Below, in pieces: positions 38,201 through 50,743 of a stretch of DNA of 64,000 bases; the stretch's first letter is position 1, and every line of letters begins with the position of its first letter. Under the pieces are notes generated by a model, which did not search any database, was not told where the DNA came from, and saw nothing but the letters and a program-made list of their open reading frames with translations. The DNA is from Dipetalonema caudispina (taxonomy: Eukaryota; Nematoda; Chromadorea; Rhabditida; Onchocercidae), in assembly GCA_013365325.1 (NCBI GenBank), contig JABVXV010000082.1, positions 1 to 64,000 on the forward strand, read 5' to 3'. A program made the translations under genes and the position numbers.

Positions 38201-41200
38201 GTTCGCTGATTTACGGTATACCAATGAAAAGCAAAGTCACATTCATTAATTTAGGTTATCCTTGTCAAAAGGTCAGATAAAAGATCAAATGAATAGAAGA
38301 CAACATTCTGAGAAAACGATTCACATATTTTATTTCTCTTTACAATCCAAAATAGATTTTTATTTTAGCAATCAAAAAAACTAAAGCATATTCGATTGGT
38401 TTTGATGGCGTACTTATCATTGTAAATTAAAATATTTCCTTTATCTTTTTCACTATTACCTTCCTTAATGATGATGGAATATTATCATTTCATAAGTTCA
38501 TGTTTTATAGAAAAGTAAAGAATAAACCTTAAATAATACAGGAGTGACTCTAGTGAGTTGCGAAGGTCCATGCGTGATAATGGGTTCACCACCTGATCCA
38601 TCCCAACAATCAAGTTCAATGGAACGACATCCCGACAATAACACATAACGATACATTTCCACAGAACTTTTGGAATTTACTTGGTAACCTATACACATTT
38701 TCTTTTCACTATTCTTTAGTAAACAATTACAGCAACAACCAATTTATTGTTCAATTTTTATTGTTCTAATTCTTTTGATTGCATACTAAACTCACAAATA
38801 ATGGGTAAAATACACATCCTATGTGAATTATAATCTTGAAAAAAAAAGTCAGTTTGGACAAATTTTTAGATAATTTCTAAAAACTTTAAAATATAAAAAT
38901 CGTTGAAAACAATACAAAAAAAAAAAACTCATCTGGAAATTTTAAGCAAAGCCAAAAAAAGCATTACGTATTTCTTTCCTCAGCAAATCATTTTTAATCT
39001 TTTTGTTTATTAATAAACAAATGACAATTTCCGTGTCATCAATGTCATTCAAATTGCAATTATTTCGATATATTGGAATGAATGTAACCTCTCAGATATG
39101 TATTGTGTGAACTGTTGATGAAATAATGCGAAAGTGGTTTATGCATGCTTTCTTCCTTTAGCATCAGATGATCCCGGTGCATCCCGATGTTATACTCACT
39201 TAACAGAAATCTCAGGAATGATTCTTTCGTCAGCTGCTCCTCTCCTGTATTGTATTTAGGAGAATTAATAAAACGACATCAAATAAGGATGTTAAATTTA
39301 ACAACAATTTATGAAAAATGATAATAACAATAAAGTTAGAAAGTGTAAAACAGTAAGTACATAAGTAAAAGTGAAAGCAAATGTAAGAGATTATACCATT
39401 TGTGCTCATTTCGTTAATTAACCATTGAGCAATTTCTGGAGTTGGAGATGGATAAAGCAATTCATTAAGCCTTGGATCGTAATGTTCCTCTTTGAGGTAC
39501 TTAGCAAAATATTTGGCACTCACACTCTCCTTTCCCGCAAATCTAAAATTATTATTCAGAAAACCATCACTACTGTACCATCACTGATCTTACGAAAAGA
39601 TTCCAGATTCTTCCTTACACTTTTCATTCTTTTCCTCTTATTTGAAGCCAACTCAAATTCAAGAAATAGATAGATCAAATGTCACTTTTACTATTCATTC
39701 AATCCATCTTATTCAACACTTACCTCACCAATTGCTATCTAATTCATCAAAAACAATAAATAGTTCCAGTAAATGTACATGTCTACATCATTTTGTGATA
39801 TAGAAGACGGCAAAAGCATCTGGCTTACTTTGCTTGGAATATGCAATCTACGTCAGTCCGTCCACAGATACAGCAATAGCAGGAGAAAATGAAGTCACTT
39901 GTTATTTCATCCACTGAAATCGTTTCCTAAATTGATTACATTTTAGCTATCAAACATAGCAAATTAAACAAATTGATGTGGAATTTAAATGATTCGAAAT
40001 TTCAATCAAAACAAAAATAAATAAACACAACCTTGCTATGGAAGGCAGAAAGTGTCTTCAATGATTTCTCAATATCTTTCCGATCTTCCTTATTTTTGGT
40101 GAATAGAACAGCATCCAATATGCTGAAATAAAACTTGGCTTATTTTTTATCATATCTATTGAAATTACATTTCATTTATTGTTTTTAATGCATTTAAAGT
40201 TCATGCTTAACAATGAAATTTAAAATGATTTCTCGAAATGTAACCCACTCCTCATCCCCAAAAAAAAAAAAAACCACTCCATATCAGCCAAATATAAAAG
40301 ATAGTACAAAAGAGGATGTTGTTGTGTGTTGAATTAGTCTAAATTAATTCAAGTCGAAATAAGCATAGAATATGCTGCTTAGATTGCAACTCTATCAAAT
40401 ACTATTACGTATAACTACTACGAACTTATGCTATGAAACATTTAAATTTTAATTTTAATTCTAACTCTCTTAAATAAAGCTTCCAGTAGTAGTCTTCAAG
40501 TTATATCAACCTGTTGATAATTGAATCTTAAGCTACCATTAAGTAAAAGCTATTCAACCTGACGACATTTCAAAAAGAAGTGAAAATAAGGCTAATTGCC
40601 AAGGAAGAAATACGCTTCATTCAATTTTTCATTTTTTTAAAAATATGATTTGAAATTTGAAAAATTGCCTTCATTTTGGCTTTTTTTCTTGTGCAAGCAA
40701 AAATGTTTATATCCATCAATTTACGACGAAGGAAAAGAAGAAAAACGCGACGACCATTTAACCATCCATTATCCTTTTTAAACTGAACCATCAAATGGCC
40801 ACCAAATGTGTTAAGAATCAACGTCATTTGCATACTTTATTTTTGATTCCAAAAGGTAAGTTTAGATCATTCATTAAAAGTAACTTCTGTTTTTCTCTCA
40901 ATAATAAATTTCATTTTTGGAAATTCAGCAAGTAATTATTAAAATTGTAGTCAAATAAGTGTGCAACCTTGTAAAATTGCAAAAAAAGTTATCATTCTTT
41001 TATTAATTACAATTATGTTACTAATTTTTAAAAATTAATTAAGAATTACTATGTGTTGTAAATATGCTCTGATCATTTACTGAGTGGAAAAAATTGCTCA
41101 TTTTTCTTTTTTAAGAACTCTTGTAAATTACCAGGAACTAACTTCATACTTTATTGTAAAAGAATTGGAAGGATTAAAGAAATTTCGAAGATTTGAGAAC

Positions 41201-43358
41201 AGAGGAAACAAACTCATTGATTGAAATTTGATTGGTATTTGTGGAATGTTTGATTTTGGTGAACAATCGCTGCCAGTAATAAAAGCAACCTTGAAGTGAT
41301 AATTCCTTCAGTGCTTTTACTGATAATCGACGAAGCTCATTGAGCCAACGCTGAAATTTATTTCTTTGAATAAGCAATATCAAACTAATAATAAATAAGC
41401 AAGGATGAAAAATAAAACACTATTATCATCCTATGAATTGCTCGACCTTCCACCTTCGGAAAACAGAAGGATTCCGAGCTTAATTTCTGATTTGGTATGA
41501 CACATAGAACAACTGATCGAAGCAAGGCTGGTACTTCACGTAATCTTGCATGACTTCTGATATCAAATGTGTAATGTACAGATGTATGTATCATTCGTTT
41601 CCTTAGAAAAAATAAATATTGAAAGTTCTCCGTCATTCTCTGATTTTCATGAGAAGGAAAGACAATCAATATTTCCATAATTTAATCAGTAGTATATTGT
41701 CACATTTATATCTTGCATAATTAAAAAAATTTTAGCCTTATTTTAAGTTAAATTTCAATATTGATAATGATTTTACTACGACATTATCTTCAGAATCGAT
41801 AAGGAAAATGAGCGCATTGGGAGAGACGGCATCGACACCATACATTACGGTTAAGAAGTGTGTTGATAATATACATTTCTCTGCGACAAAAGTATCAGCA
41901 AGCATTTTTTTAATGTAACCATCCAACTGCAAAATCTTTTTGTAAAATTAAAGAAAAAAAAAAGTGCAGAAAGGTAAGTTTTAAATAAGAAAGAAAGGTT
42001 ACAACTTTAATTTTGTTTATTCTCTTTTTCAGCTATTTAAAGTTATGAAATTCTATGCTCTTTAGTCCAATGCTTATTCATAATTTACTACCAAACTGAT
42101 CCATTGCCCAATTTTGTGCAACAAGCAAATGATCTGATAATTTAATAAATAATCACTTATAGTAAAAAATTTAGAAGTTACAGAAAAATAAGATTATTTA
42201 ATTTAAGAATTCTTGCATATTTATGGAAGCGAAGACTTAATGCTGCAATGTCTGTTTTTTTATTTTATGGACGAAATACTCTTTTAGAAAAACCTTAAAT
42301 ATAGCGCAAAAAGACTGAATGTCAACGTTACATATCGCATTAGCTGTGTTTAATTAACATAAATCATACAAATTTTAATTGCTAAAGAATTCGATGTTGA
42401 AGGCACAATCTGTGCTAGGAAATTTAACTTCCTTAGGTGAAAAAGTAATGTTGGAGGTGCAATCTGATACAATCCGGTAAAATTCCTGAATTTACTTTCT
42501 CCAGTAACCCTAAAAAATCTACTTCCGGACAACAATGTATTATCGGGCTCTTACAAATGGCATTTTAATATATGTGTTTATGAGGTTGAAAAAACTTTGA
42601 ACAGCACCTCATTCTCATCTATTCGATTTTGCTAAAATGTAAATTGTTGAATATGCAAAAATAAATTATTTATTTTTAATGTACCTAAATTTTGCCTTAT
42701 ATTTTATATTACTGAGTAATTACTCTCCTATCAAACTACATCGTAGTTTATGAAATAGATAAGATTATGAACTACTGCGTCTGTACTTTTTGGTGGATCC
42801 CTTGTCGTCGTGAATTTTCTGCACAGCATCCCGAAAATACATCAATGATATCATCGATATAGCAAAATTCCGAAGCGATCACTTCAGTTCCCTGGATTAC
42901 ATGATAGAAATAATATCCAAATTTCATACTTATGTCAAACAAGGCATCTTACGAATCCTATCTCACTCTATCCTATACTTACTTCACCCATTTTCCTTCT
43001 CTTCACTTTTTTATTTATCTTATCTTTACAAAATTAAATAAATTAAAAGAGAAATAAACTCTATATTGTTTCCAAAATAATAGTAAACCGTCGCGACTCA
43101 ATGACAAATGTACAAAACGTCCCTCGAATTGGTCAATAATCTGAAAACAAAAAAATACAAAAATAAAATAAACTTACATAAAATCGAATTAGAGCAAATG
43201 AAATTAAATTAGCTTGCATGCTTGATTAGGAATTTAACAATTGAAAGGCTAAAAAATAAGCTTACACTATCAAATTTGTAAACTTGTTCACCAGTGGTAA
43301 AATAATCATCGATTAATTCTGGAGGATTTTTTGTACTTGGTAGACGATAGATCGACAT
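32246..43358 (-). CDS. phospholipase C-beta
   Basis: Hydrolyses PIP2 to IP3 and diacylglycerol at the plasma membrane, activated by Gq. There are 28 exons in phase, ATG 43358, about 1136 residues. Exons (upper-lower): 43358-43266, 43140-43060, 42891-42787, 41926-41780, 41350-41214, 40122-40032, 39926-39829, 39542-39397, 39244-39089, 38688-38528, 38191-38027, 37894-37783, 37347-37288, 37127-37075, 36989-36911, 36551-36394, 36295-36089, 36009-35818, 35620-35540, 35286-35163, 34882-34820, 34609-34416, 34282-34186, 33790-33634, 33481-33412, 33269-33193, 32880-32806 and 32477-32246. PH-like and EF-hand regions lead to the X domain ([33 protein letters not shown]). Catalytic His346, Glu376, Asp378, His391 and Glu428 are kept. 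A short acidic linker follows, then the Y domain ([21 protein letters not shown]), the C2 domain, and a charged coiled-coil C-terminus typical of beta enzymes. The last exon may instead splice at 32290. It is divergent from vertebrate PLCB, so I do not choose between nematode egl-8 and plc-2. Confidence 0.93.
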
Positions 43359-46300
43359 ATCCTTTCTACTTTCTTTTATTCATACACTTATCAGCGCTTC
43401 TAATTTCATCTCTTCACTCTTACTTTCAAAACTGAAGAAATAATTTGAAAATAACAATTAACAATATTCAAATATCTTATAATACCTATAATTACGCGTA
43501 ATAGGCCTTCATCTTTAACGATTTCAGCGGATGAATTTAAGTGTAAATAATAGACAAGCATAGAGACAAATTTAGCGTCACGTAAAAATTTCCATGAAAT
43601 GTTTTTCTAAAGTTCTCAAAAGAGATATTTCAAATTGCAAATTTTTAAAAATGAAGGGTCTATATTATCCATCTCTTTTTCACTGAGTACAGTATTAAAT
43701 TTAAATATGTAACGGAGAAGATATTGGAACCTTCGATATAAAGATTTAAATACATTACAGTAAAATTAATCGAATAGCTTGCAAACAATACGTTTATTGC
43801 AGATATGCATGCAACATGCAGTTTTATATTTTATTTGAATTTCCTTTTTAGATTATTTGATCGTCATCGTTCTCTTTTGATGTAAGCAATTTTACTTCTT
43901 TTTTTCAAGCATTTCATTTTTTTTGAAAACTTCTTTGAGAAGACAAATAATTGACCGACCACATCTATTTGCTCATAGCTAACCTAAAAAGCATATCAAT
44001 TGAAAAGCAAATATTCACTTGCAAGAAAATTTGCTTAATTTGAATCAGCGTAAGCATTCATTCAACCCTAACAACTCTCCCTTTTCCGCCATCTCCTAAT
44101 TTACTCTTCAAAGGAAGTATCTGTAAAGAAGCAAAGTGACCTAAAATACAAAGAACAAATAAGTTTACCTTACTATTTGCACACAATTACAAGCAATGTT
44201 TCCAAAATTAAATTTTTTTTTCATAATTTCATTTGGATAATTTTATCAGATTATAACGATTATTAGATAGTAAATTGTGTTAAGTATTCAACTATAGAAT
44301 GAATAGACGTAATTAATAGTGGAACTTTCATAATCAAATTCGAGAATAAAGCCAAAAATTTTAACATAAAAGAGTTTAAATAAAAACCATCGAATTGGCA
44401 AACAAAGCTATTTCTTCCTTTTTTCCCTACCCACGAGAAACAGACGGGTACGGTAGATTTCATATTCCCAAAATTACAAAGATTCATGTAAAATTCATGA
44501 GAGAAAGGAGATCGCATCACTTTTGTTTACAAAAAAAAAAAAAAAAGAAAAAACGATACGAAAGGCCAAAGTCATATGGCCTCAATGATGTTAACATGGA
44601 TTGATATCAAAATTAGATACAGTGGTAGTTAGAAAAAATATAATATTTGATACTATTTATATTGACACACATATAAAATTTAAGAAAAAAAAAAAATATT
44701 AAAAGAAACAATCTTTCTTGCAGGTTATTAGACATAATTTACATAAATGTTCCGTTAATTTTGTAAATTCTTTGCATTAGCAAACATTCACAAATCAGTC
44801 TCTTCTAAACTTAAAAAAATATGCAAAATTCCTTTTAAATTGTAATAATTTTTGACATAATTTATGAAAAAAACTTAATTTCGATACAGTGGCAATGTTG
44901 ATTACTTTTTTTTTTTTGTGGAAGTCTAGAGAAATATAATAATATTAAACTACAAGCAGACAAGTTGGGATGATTTCCCACATTCATCAGTCAAAGTTTG
45001 ATAGTTTAAAGTAACGAATCTTTAACTGTACGATGAGAAAGTTACACTGTGACGAAGATGTTAAAGGAATTTGACTAGAAATATGGTGACATTAAAAGGC
45101 TCCTTCCAATAAATTATACGACATACCTTTTGCGCTATTAACTTCTGTGCAAAAAAAGAAATCAATTTCATTATTCAACAGAAATGTATTTGATGGTTGG
45201 AGTATGCCAATTTCAAATGTTATGAAAATTTCTCTATTCCTGAGATAACATATTGTCACTAAAAGAATAATGATGCTATATTGATATGCCTTGCAATGAG
45301 CTATTTGAAGACTTAAAAATATCGTGACAGAAGTTTCTAGTTCTTCTAATCTTTGATTGCTGTATTTTTACAACAGCAAAAAAAAGATAAATGAGAACGA
45401 AAAGAAGAAAGTTGTCAAGTTTACAGATCCCCTTGGTTGATAACGATTATCAATTATTTCCCTGATCAGAATCAATAAACCTTTTCGTGATATGAAAATA
45501 TTGCATCCATGTTTTGTTGAGAATAAAAGAGAGAGAGAGAAACGAAATGGATGAAAAGTTAATCGGATAGCATTACTAAATATATTGATAAGAAATATCA
45601 AATATCATTATCATATCACTTTTCCTTCATGAACTACAAGTTACGCATTAGGAGAAATAATTCTTTCGGATCAGGAAAGCTAATAAATTTATAAATACGG
45701 AACATATTTTTACGCATAGACTCAATGAGCCAGAAAAAAGATAAAGCACTCATACAGTGAATAGAAAGAAGCGTTCACTGAGCAATGCTAATGAAATTAA
45801 TCACCGATAATGCAACTTCTGCTGATACTATTATTGTTTTGTATCACATAGCTGATGGGAAGCATAACCAATGATATTAAAATACTATTGCTATTGAGAT
45901 GGCACAAATTAATGTATCCATCTCTGGCTTATTATTTTACTAGGCAATAAATGATGCCAACTGGAATAGATTATCACAGATCATTAAACGAGAGAATTTG
46001 TGGGGACCCGATCAATACTTTATAATTAAGGAGTAATAATTGATACCTCAAAATAAAAAATAAAATTTGCAAGTGTAACGATCACCAAAAATAGGTGTAG
46101 TACTCGTTTAAAAGCTAAGAAATAATTCAACTCGCTAGGCTAGATCTGTAGCACTTTTTTTAAAATGTTTATTGGCCTCAAAAGCTTTGCATTCTTCAAA
46201 ATTTTACGAGGCTTTCTATGATGGATAAAACAGCAGAAATAAGTGTTAAGTGTTAATGCTTCAGACGATATCATCCATCATTACGGTAATGGTGATAGCA

Positions 46301-49300
46301 ATAAATGGTGACACTGTTGCATTAAATTAGAATGAATTTTATTTGACTATTAAATTAAATCACCAGATTCTTATAAAAGCAAGTACTGCTAGATTGATAC
46401 TTTTTTGCCTTGAGAATTTGCAAAAAGTGAATAATCTCAAAATATTTGATATGTAATTCACTTTTAGTAATTCAATATCTTATTGGGCTAACTTGCAAAA
46501 TCAGATTAATTCTATGAAGTATTGAACTGTGATTTTCACCTATGGATCAATATTTTTGAAAATTTTTGAACTATTTACCCTCAAAAGATCAAATCTTCCC
46601 TCTAATATTATTTCAGGTTTGTGAAATAGAACTGTTTGTTGTACTGTGTAGAAGTAGACGAGGTGAATTGATTTTTACATCACTGAAGAACGAGAAAAGA
46701 GATGAAAACACTACAACACATAAACAAAACTAATTGAATGTCACGGTGAAACATTGACTCATTCTGCCATCGATTGATGGATCAATATTTTTGTACTTGA
46801 ATAAAAAAGAAGATGGTGGTCATTTGGAGAGGACTAAAACGAAATAATCAGAGTGGAAGTGAAACAGAGTGAAGCGATTGACCAATATCAAGCAGAAATG
46901 AATGAATAATCAATTCATAAGAGTTTGCAGTTGCGGATCGGACAAATGCAAACCGATGTAGGAAAACAGTTTTATTTAAAGTAAAAAACCAGTATAGTTG
47001 GAATGAATGAATTTCGTTTGTGCAATGCAAAGAACGAAGATCAAACGATGTGAATTTACAAAAGATTTTTTTGTTTTTTGTTGTTTGGAAAATGTCCAAT
47101 TTCATATATAACTTCATTGAATTTTCATTTTGACAAATTCTGATCAGTGATCAACTCCACAATCAATATTATTTTTTTCTCGCCTTCGCACTACTTCATT
47201 TTAACAGCATGAACATAATAAGTATTTGCTATCTTTTTCGTTCCCTTATCAATATTTGATCAGCATTAAAACAGAACCATTATTCATAGATGTTACAATG
47301 ATTTGTTAAGCTTTTATCATCTCGACTCTTACCAATATGCAGCTCGAAGAACGCAACAAATCGATTAGGTTTTAGGTCAAATAGGCTGAAGTTTTTATGC
47401 CTTAGATCCTTCAGAAGCCCAGTTTTCCTGTCCAATCTTTGTAACTAAACAAATTGTTTCTTCCATTCCATTCCGGAAACAATTTTCGTTTTTCCAAATC
47501 GACACTTTGTTGAGAGAGAATGTTGAAGTACCAAAAGTTGATCATAAGGTACTAGGCTTCATCGGCCCAATATCGTGAATTAATTATGTCAAAATAGAGC
47601 CAAGTCTATAATAATAACTTATGCTTATAAGTATGGTATTCATGAAGTATCTTACCTGAATGAATGATGGAATGATTAGAGATATGAAAGAGTTCAAAAA
47701 GAAAAGAAAAACTTGTTTGAATGCATTGTCCGTTCATTTCGATGCTTGCAATATGGCTTCAGAATCTTTTTTCTTTTCAGTTTGATTGCTTTTTACAAAA
47801 CTTTTTTTCTGACTATTTTATTTTGAAATTGTTTACAAAATAAATTATATTTCTCGAAATGTATTATTAAATATAGGAATTTCATCAGCAAATAGCAATC
47901 AAATCATTTTTGGAAAGGTTAACAAGGGATCAGACAAATGCGATTAATTCAAGTGTCACACCAATTTAATATGAATTAAAGATTAAGCAGTGGTAATCCA
48001 TTCTTTTATCAAAAAAAAAGAAGAAAAAATTGCTTAACGTTTCATTTCATTTTTGTCTATTTATTTTGAATTTTAATGCAAAATTATTCAGATTATTTAG
48101 TTTATAATAAGCAGTTTTAAACGTTTATCAGGCAGAATAAAAAATTTATTTTGTTGCGTATTTTTCTTAAATTAGAATAATTTAAGGAGAAAAATGTTTC
48201 CTTTTTTTCGCTAACCTGAACAACTAATAATTTTATTTCGTTCATTATTCAAATTTATTAAAATTTGTATATGAGAACCATCTCTGGTAACCCTATGACG
48301 TGACCCCATGACCTATAATGTGCAAAAGAAAGACAAGACTACGAGGAACAGGCGTTTCTAATTATGTCACTTGAGCTAACTTTCATAGGAGAAATCAAAT
48401 TTTGCTTTCCATATTGAAGAGCAGAAGTAATATCCATAAGAAAGCTTCAAGAATTGAATTGAAATCCCAGAACTAATTAAAAAATTAAAGTATGCATTAA
48501 AAAAATGAGATGCACAGGGGATCGAAATTGATTTTAAGAATATTTTCGAAACAGAATTCACTTGAAAATTCAATAAAACTGACTAAAAAAGATACGAGCA
48601 AGTTAAAAAAATGACTGCACATGTGAGAGGCACTCGATCAAAATTGACGATGACGTTGAAATAAGTACAAAATGCAAAATGAACATTACAAACTAAAAGG
48701 GAAAAATAGAAATTTTCGTCAAATTTGGATAAAATTTACTTTCTTATTTACCCGTCCCTTATTAGTATTAAATTATTTCATTGATTCATATTTCAGATTG
48801 GAAATGATAGTGTCTTGTTTGCTCTGATAATCAGCACTGATTAATTCCCTTAAATTTTCTTCCCTTGAAACATCATACTATTAACATTGCAATAATTGTT
48901 ATGTAGCTTTCACTTTTTTGATTATTCCCAAATATGTTCATGCAATTAATGAAATGGAATACGTCACTTGTCTTGTCAACTAACCCAATTAAAAACGAAA
49001 ACAATCCTTGCAATTGAATAAAATACCGAATATTTTTATAAAATTATGGAAAAAAAATGGATGCAAAAGATGAAGCGAAAAAGACTTTGTCTGCCTTTCA
49101 TCTTCTCTTTTTTTTAATTTGAAAGTTGCCGCTATTCGGAACCAATTCAATTATCCAATTCAAAAATGGAAAAGATTCTTAAAACATTATCAGTTATTAC
49201 TGGTTTTCAGTAGGGATTAAACTAATGAATATTGAGAAGGATATTAAGTAGAATACATCTTGGGAAAGATGGAAAGCAATAAAATGATTTGGTGTTGTAG

Positions 49301-50743
49301 CATTTGGTGCGACTTAAATTTTTTTTAAATTCAAAATTAAAATAGCACTAAATTTTTTGCCATCGAAGTGCGGAATAATAAATGGTAGGCAAGATTTCCT
49401 TTTCTGCATCAGATCAATCGAATTAATTTATGATAGCGGTATTTGAACATGAATGAATCCTAACATAATTTTGTTCAAACTTTTTCACCTAAGTCGTACC
49501 CCTGTCATCAATTCGTATAAAAGAATTGAACGTGGCAGGCATCATTTTGGATGATATTTTTTGATCTAACTCAGTCCATAAATGAACTAAACTGAATCGA
49601 TGAATTTTCTTTTTACAAGAACAGTTTGTTTTAACTTTTGTTCCCGATGGTTAATGTTGCTAAAATTTGCACTATAAGATGAAAACTTTATGAAATGTTG
49701 TTTCCGATTGGGTTAAGAGCAATGTCAATGTTTATCTAAAAAACATTTTTGAGTATTGAGATTATCCCTGAAGTACATAATTAAATCGCATTCAGGAATT
49801 GTACTGCTTAGCTGAAAAACAACATGGTTTTACTGATATGTTCCATGGCTTCGTAATCTTACCTAACTAAATATTTTGGTAATTCAATTATATAACAAAG
49901 TTTGGGTAATCAATTTGAGTTCTTTCATAATGATGTTTACACATTTTTAACTGGTTATGGTACCACTGATTTGTTACCATTGATTTCGTTTTTGTCTTTT
50001 TACTTCAAGGGTCATGATTCATTTCAAATCGATGAATTTTATGCTCTTCAAAGTTCCTCCGGTACTGCAAATTAATAGCCAGATAGAAAATCACATTATC
50101 TGGCTTGGCCATTGCCGTACTTTTTTCCTGTCCATCCAACCATATAATGCAGATTACCAGGTGTCCTAAATAATATGCGCAGCAAGCTTTCCCCAAACGT
50201 TTCACAACCTTATAAATTACTTTCTTAGTATCGCGAAATATTATTGCATATCATATATTCCTCTCTATTATTTATTATTTTTCCTTGTCTTCTTTAAAGG
50301 AATGCGAAGGATTGTAAAGAATATGTCTGAAAGATTGGGCCATATGAAATTCAAAATTACATCTAATTGAAATAAAAGCAGAGAAAAGTCAAGACATCCA
50401 TCAATTCAAATCAATCATTTATTGGAGTTTTTTAGGTCAGAGCTAAAATCACCCCTAACTTTATGCATTTCTATGTAAACTAATAAAACAAAGACAATGA
50501 AATACACACCAATAATTAACTAATTAGTAATTAATCTTCCCACTGCTCTTTCATTCTTCTGCTCTCTAATACCCTTTCTCCTTTGCATCCTTATATTTTC
50601 ATTTCTTTGTTGACAGTGCATTCGACATCCTTGCTGCACCTTCTTATTAACAACCTTTCCGAAGTATTCTTTACTGCAGCTTCCGTTAAAAATTGAAAAG
50701 GTCAATGGTCGGTCATCGTCATTAAGTTTGAGGATTTCGCCTG
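43359..50743. other. long gene-free stretch
   Basis: About 7.4 kb upstream of PLC-beta and downstream of the K2P channel gene. I find no exon with coherent phase or family signature. It contains homopolymer tracts (for example 44530-44546), a (GA)n run near 45529-45541 and scattered short frames. It probably carries control sequence for PLC-beta and possibly unrecognised non-coding RNA. Confidence 0.45.

Noticed and set aside
41430..41560. Minus-strand frame inside PLC-beta reading [16 protein letters not shown], at first taken for an exon
   Set aside because: Exon 41926-41780 joins directly in phase to 41350-41214 and gives the expected PLC order; inserting this frame would break the alignment.
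42350..42535. Minus-strand 61-codon frame between PLC-beta exons
   Set aside because: No PLC-like residues; the flanking exons 42891-42787 and 41926-41780 already join in phase.
50520..50705. Basic 61-codon minus-strand frame just after the K2P stop
   Set aside because: The K2P gene closes cleanly at 50744; this lies in its 3' flank with no acceptor in phase and no recognisable motif.
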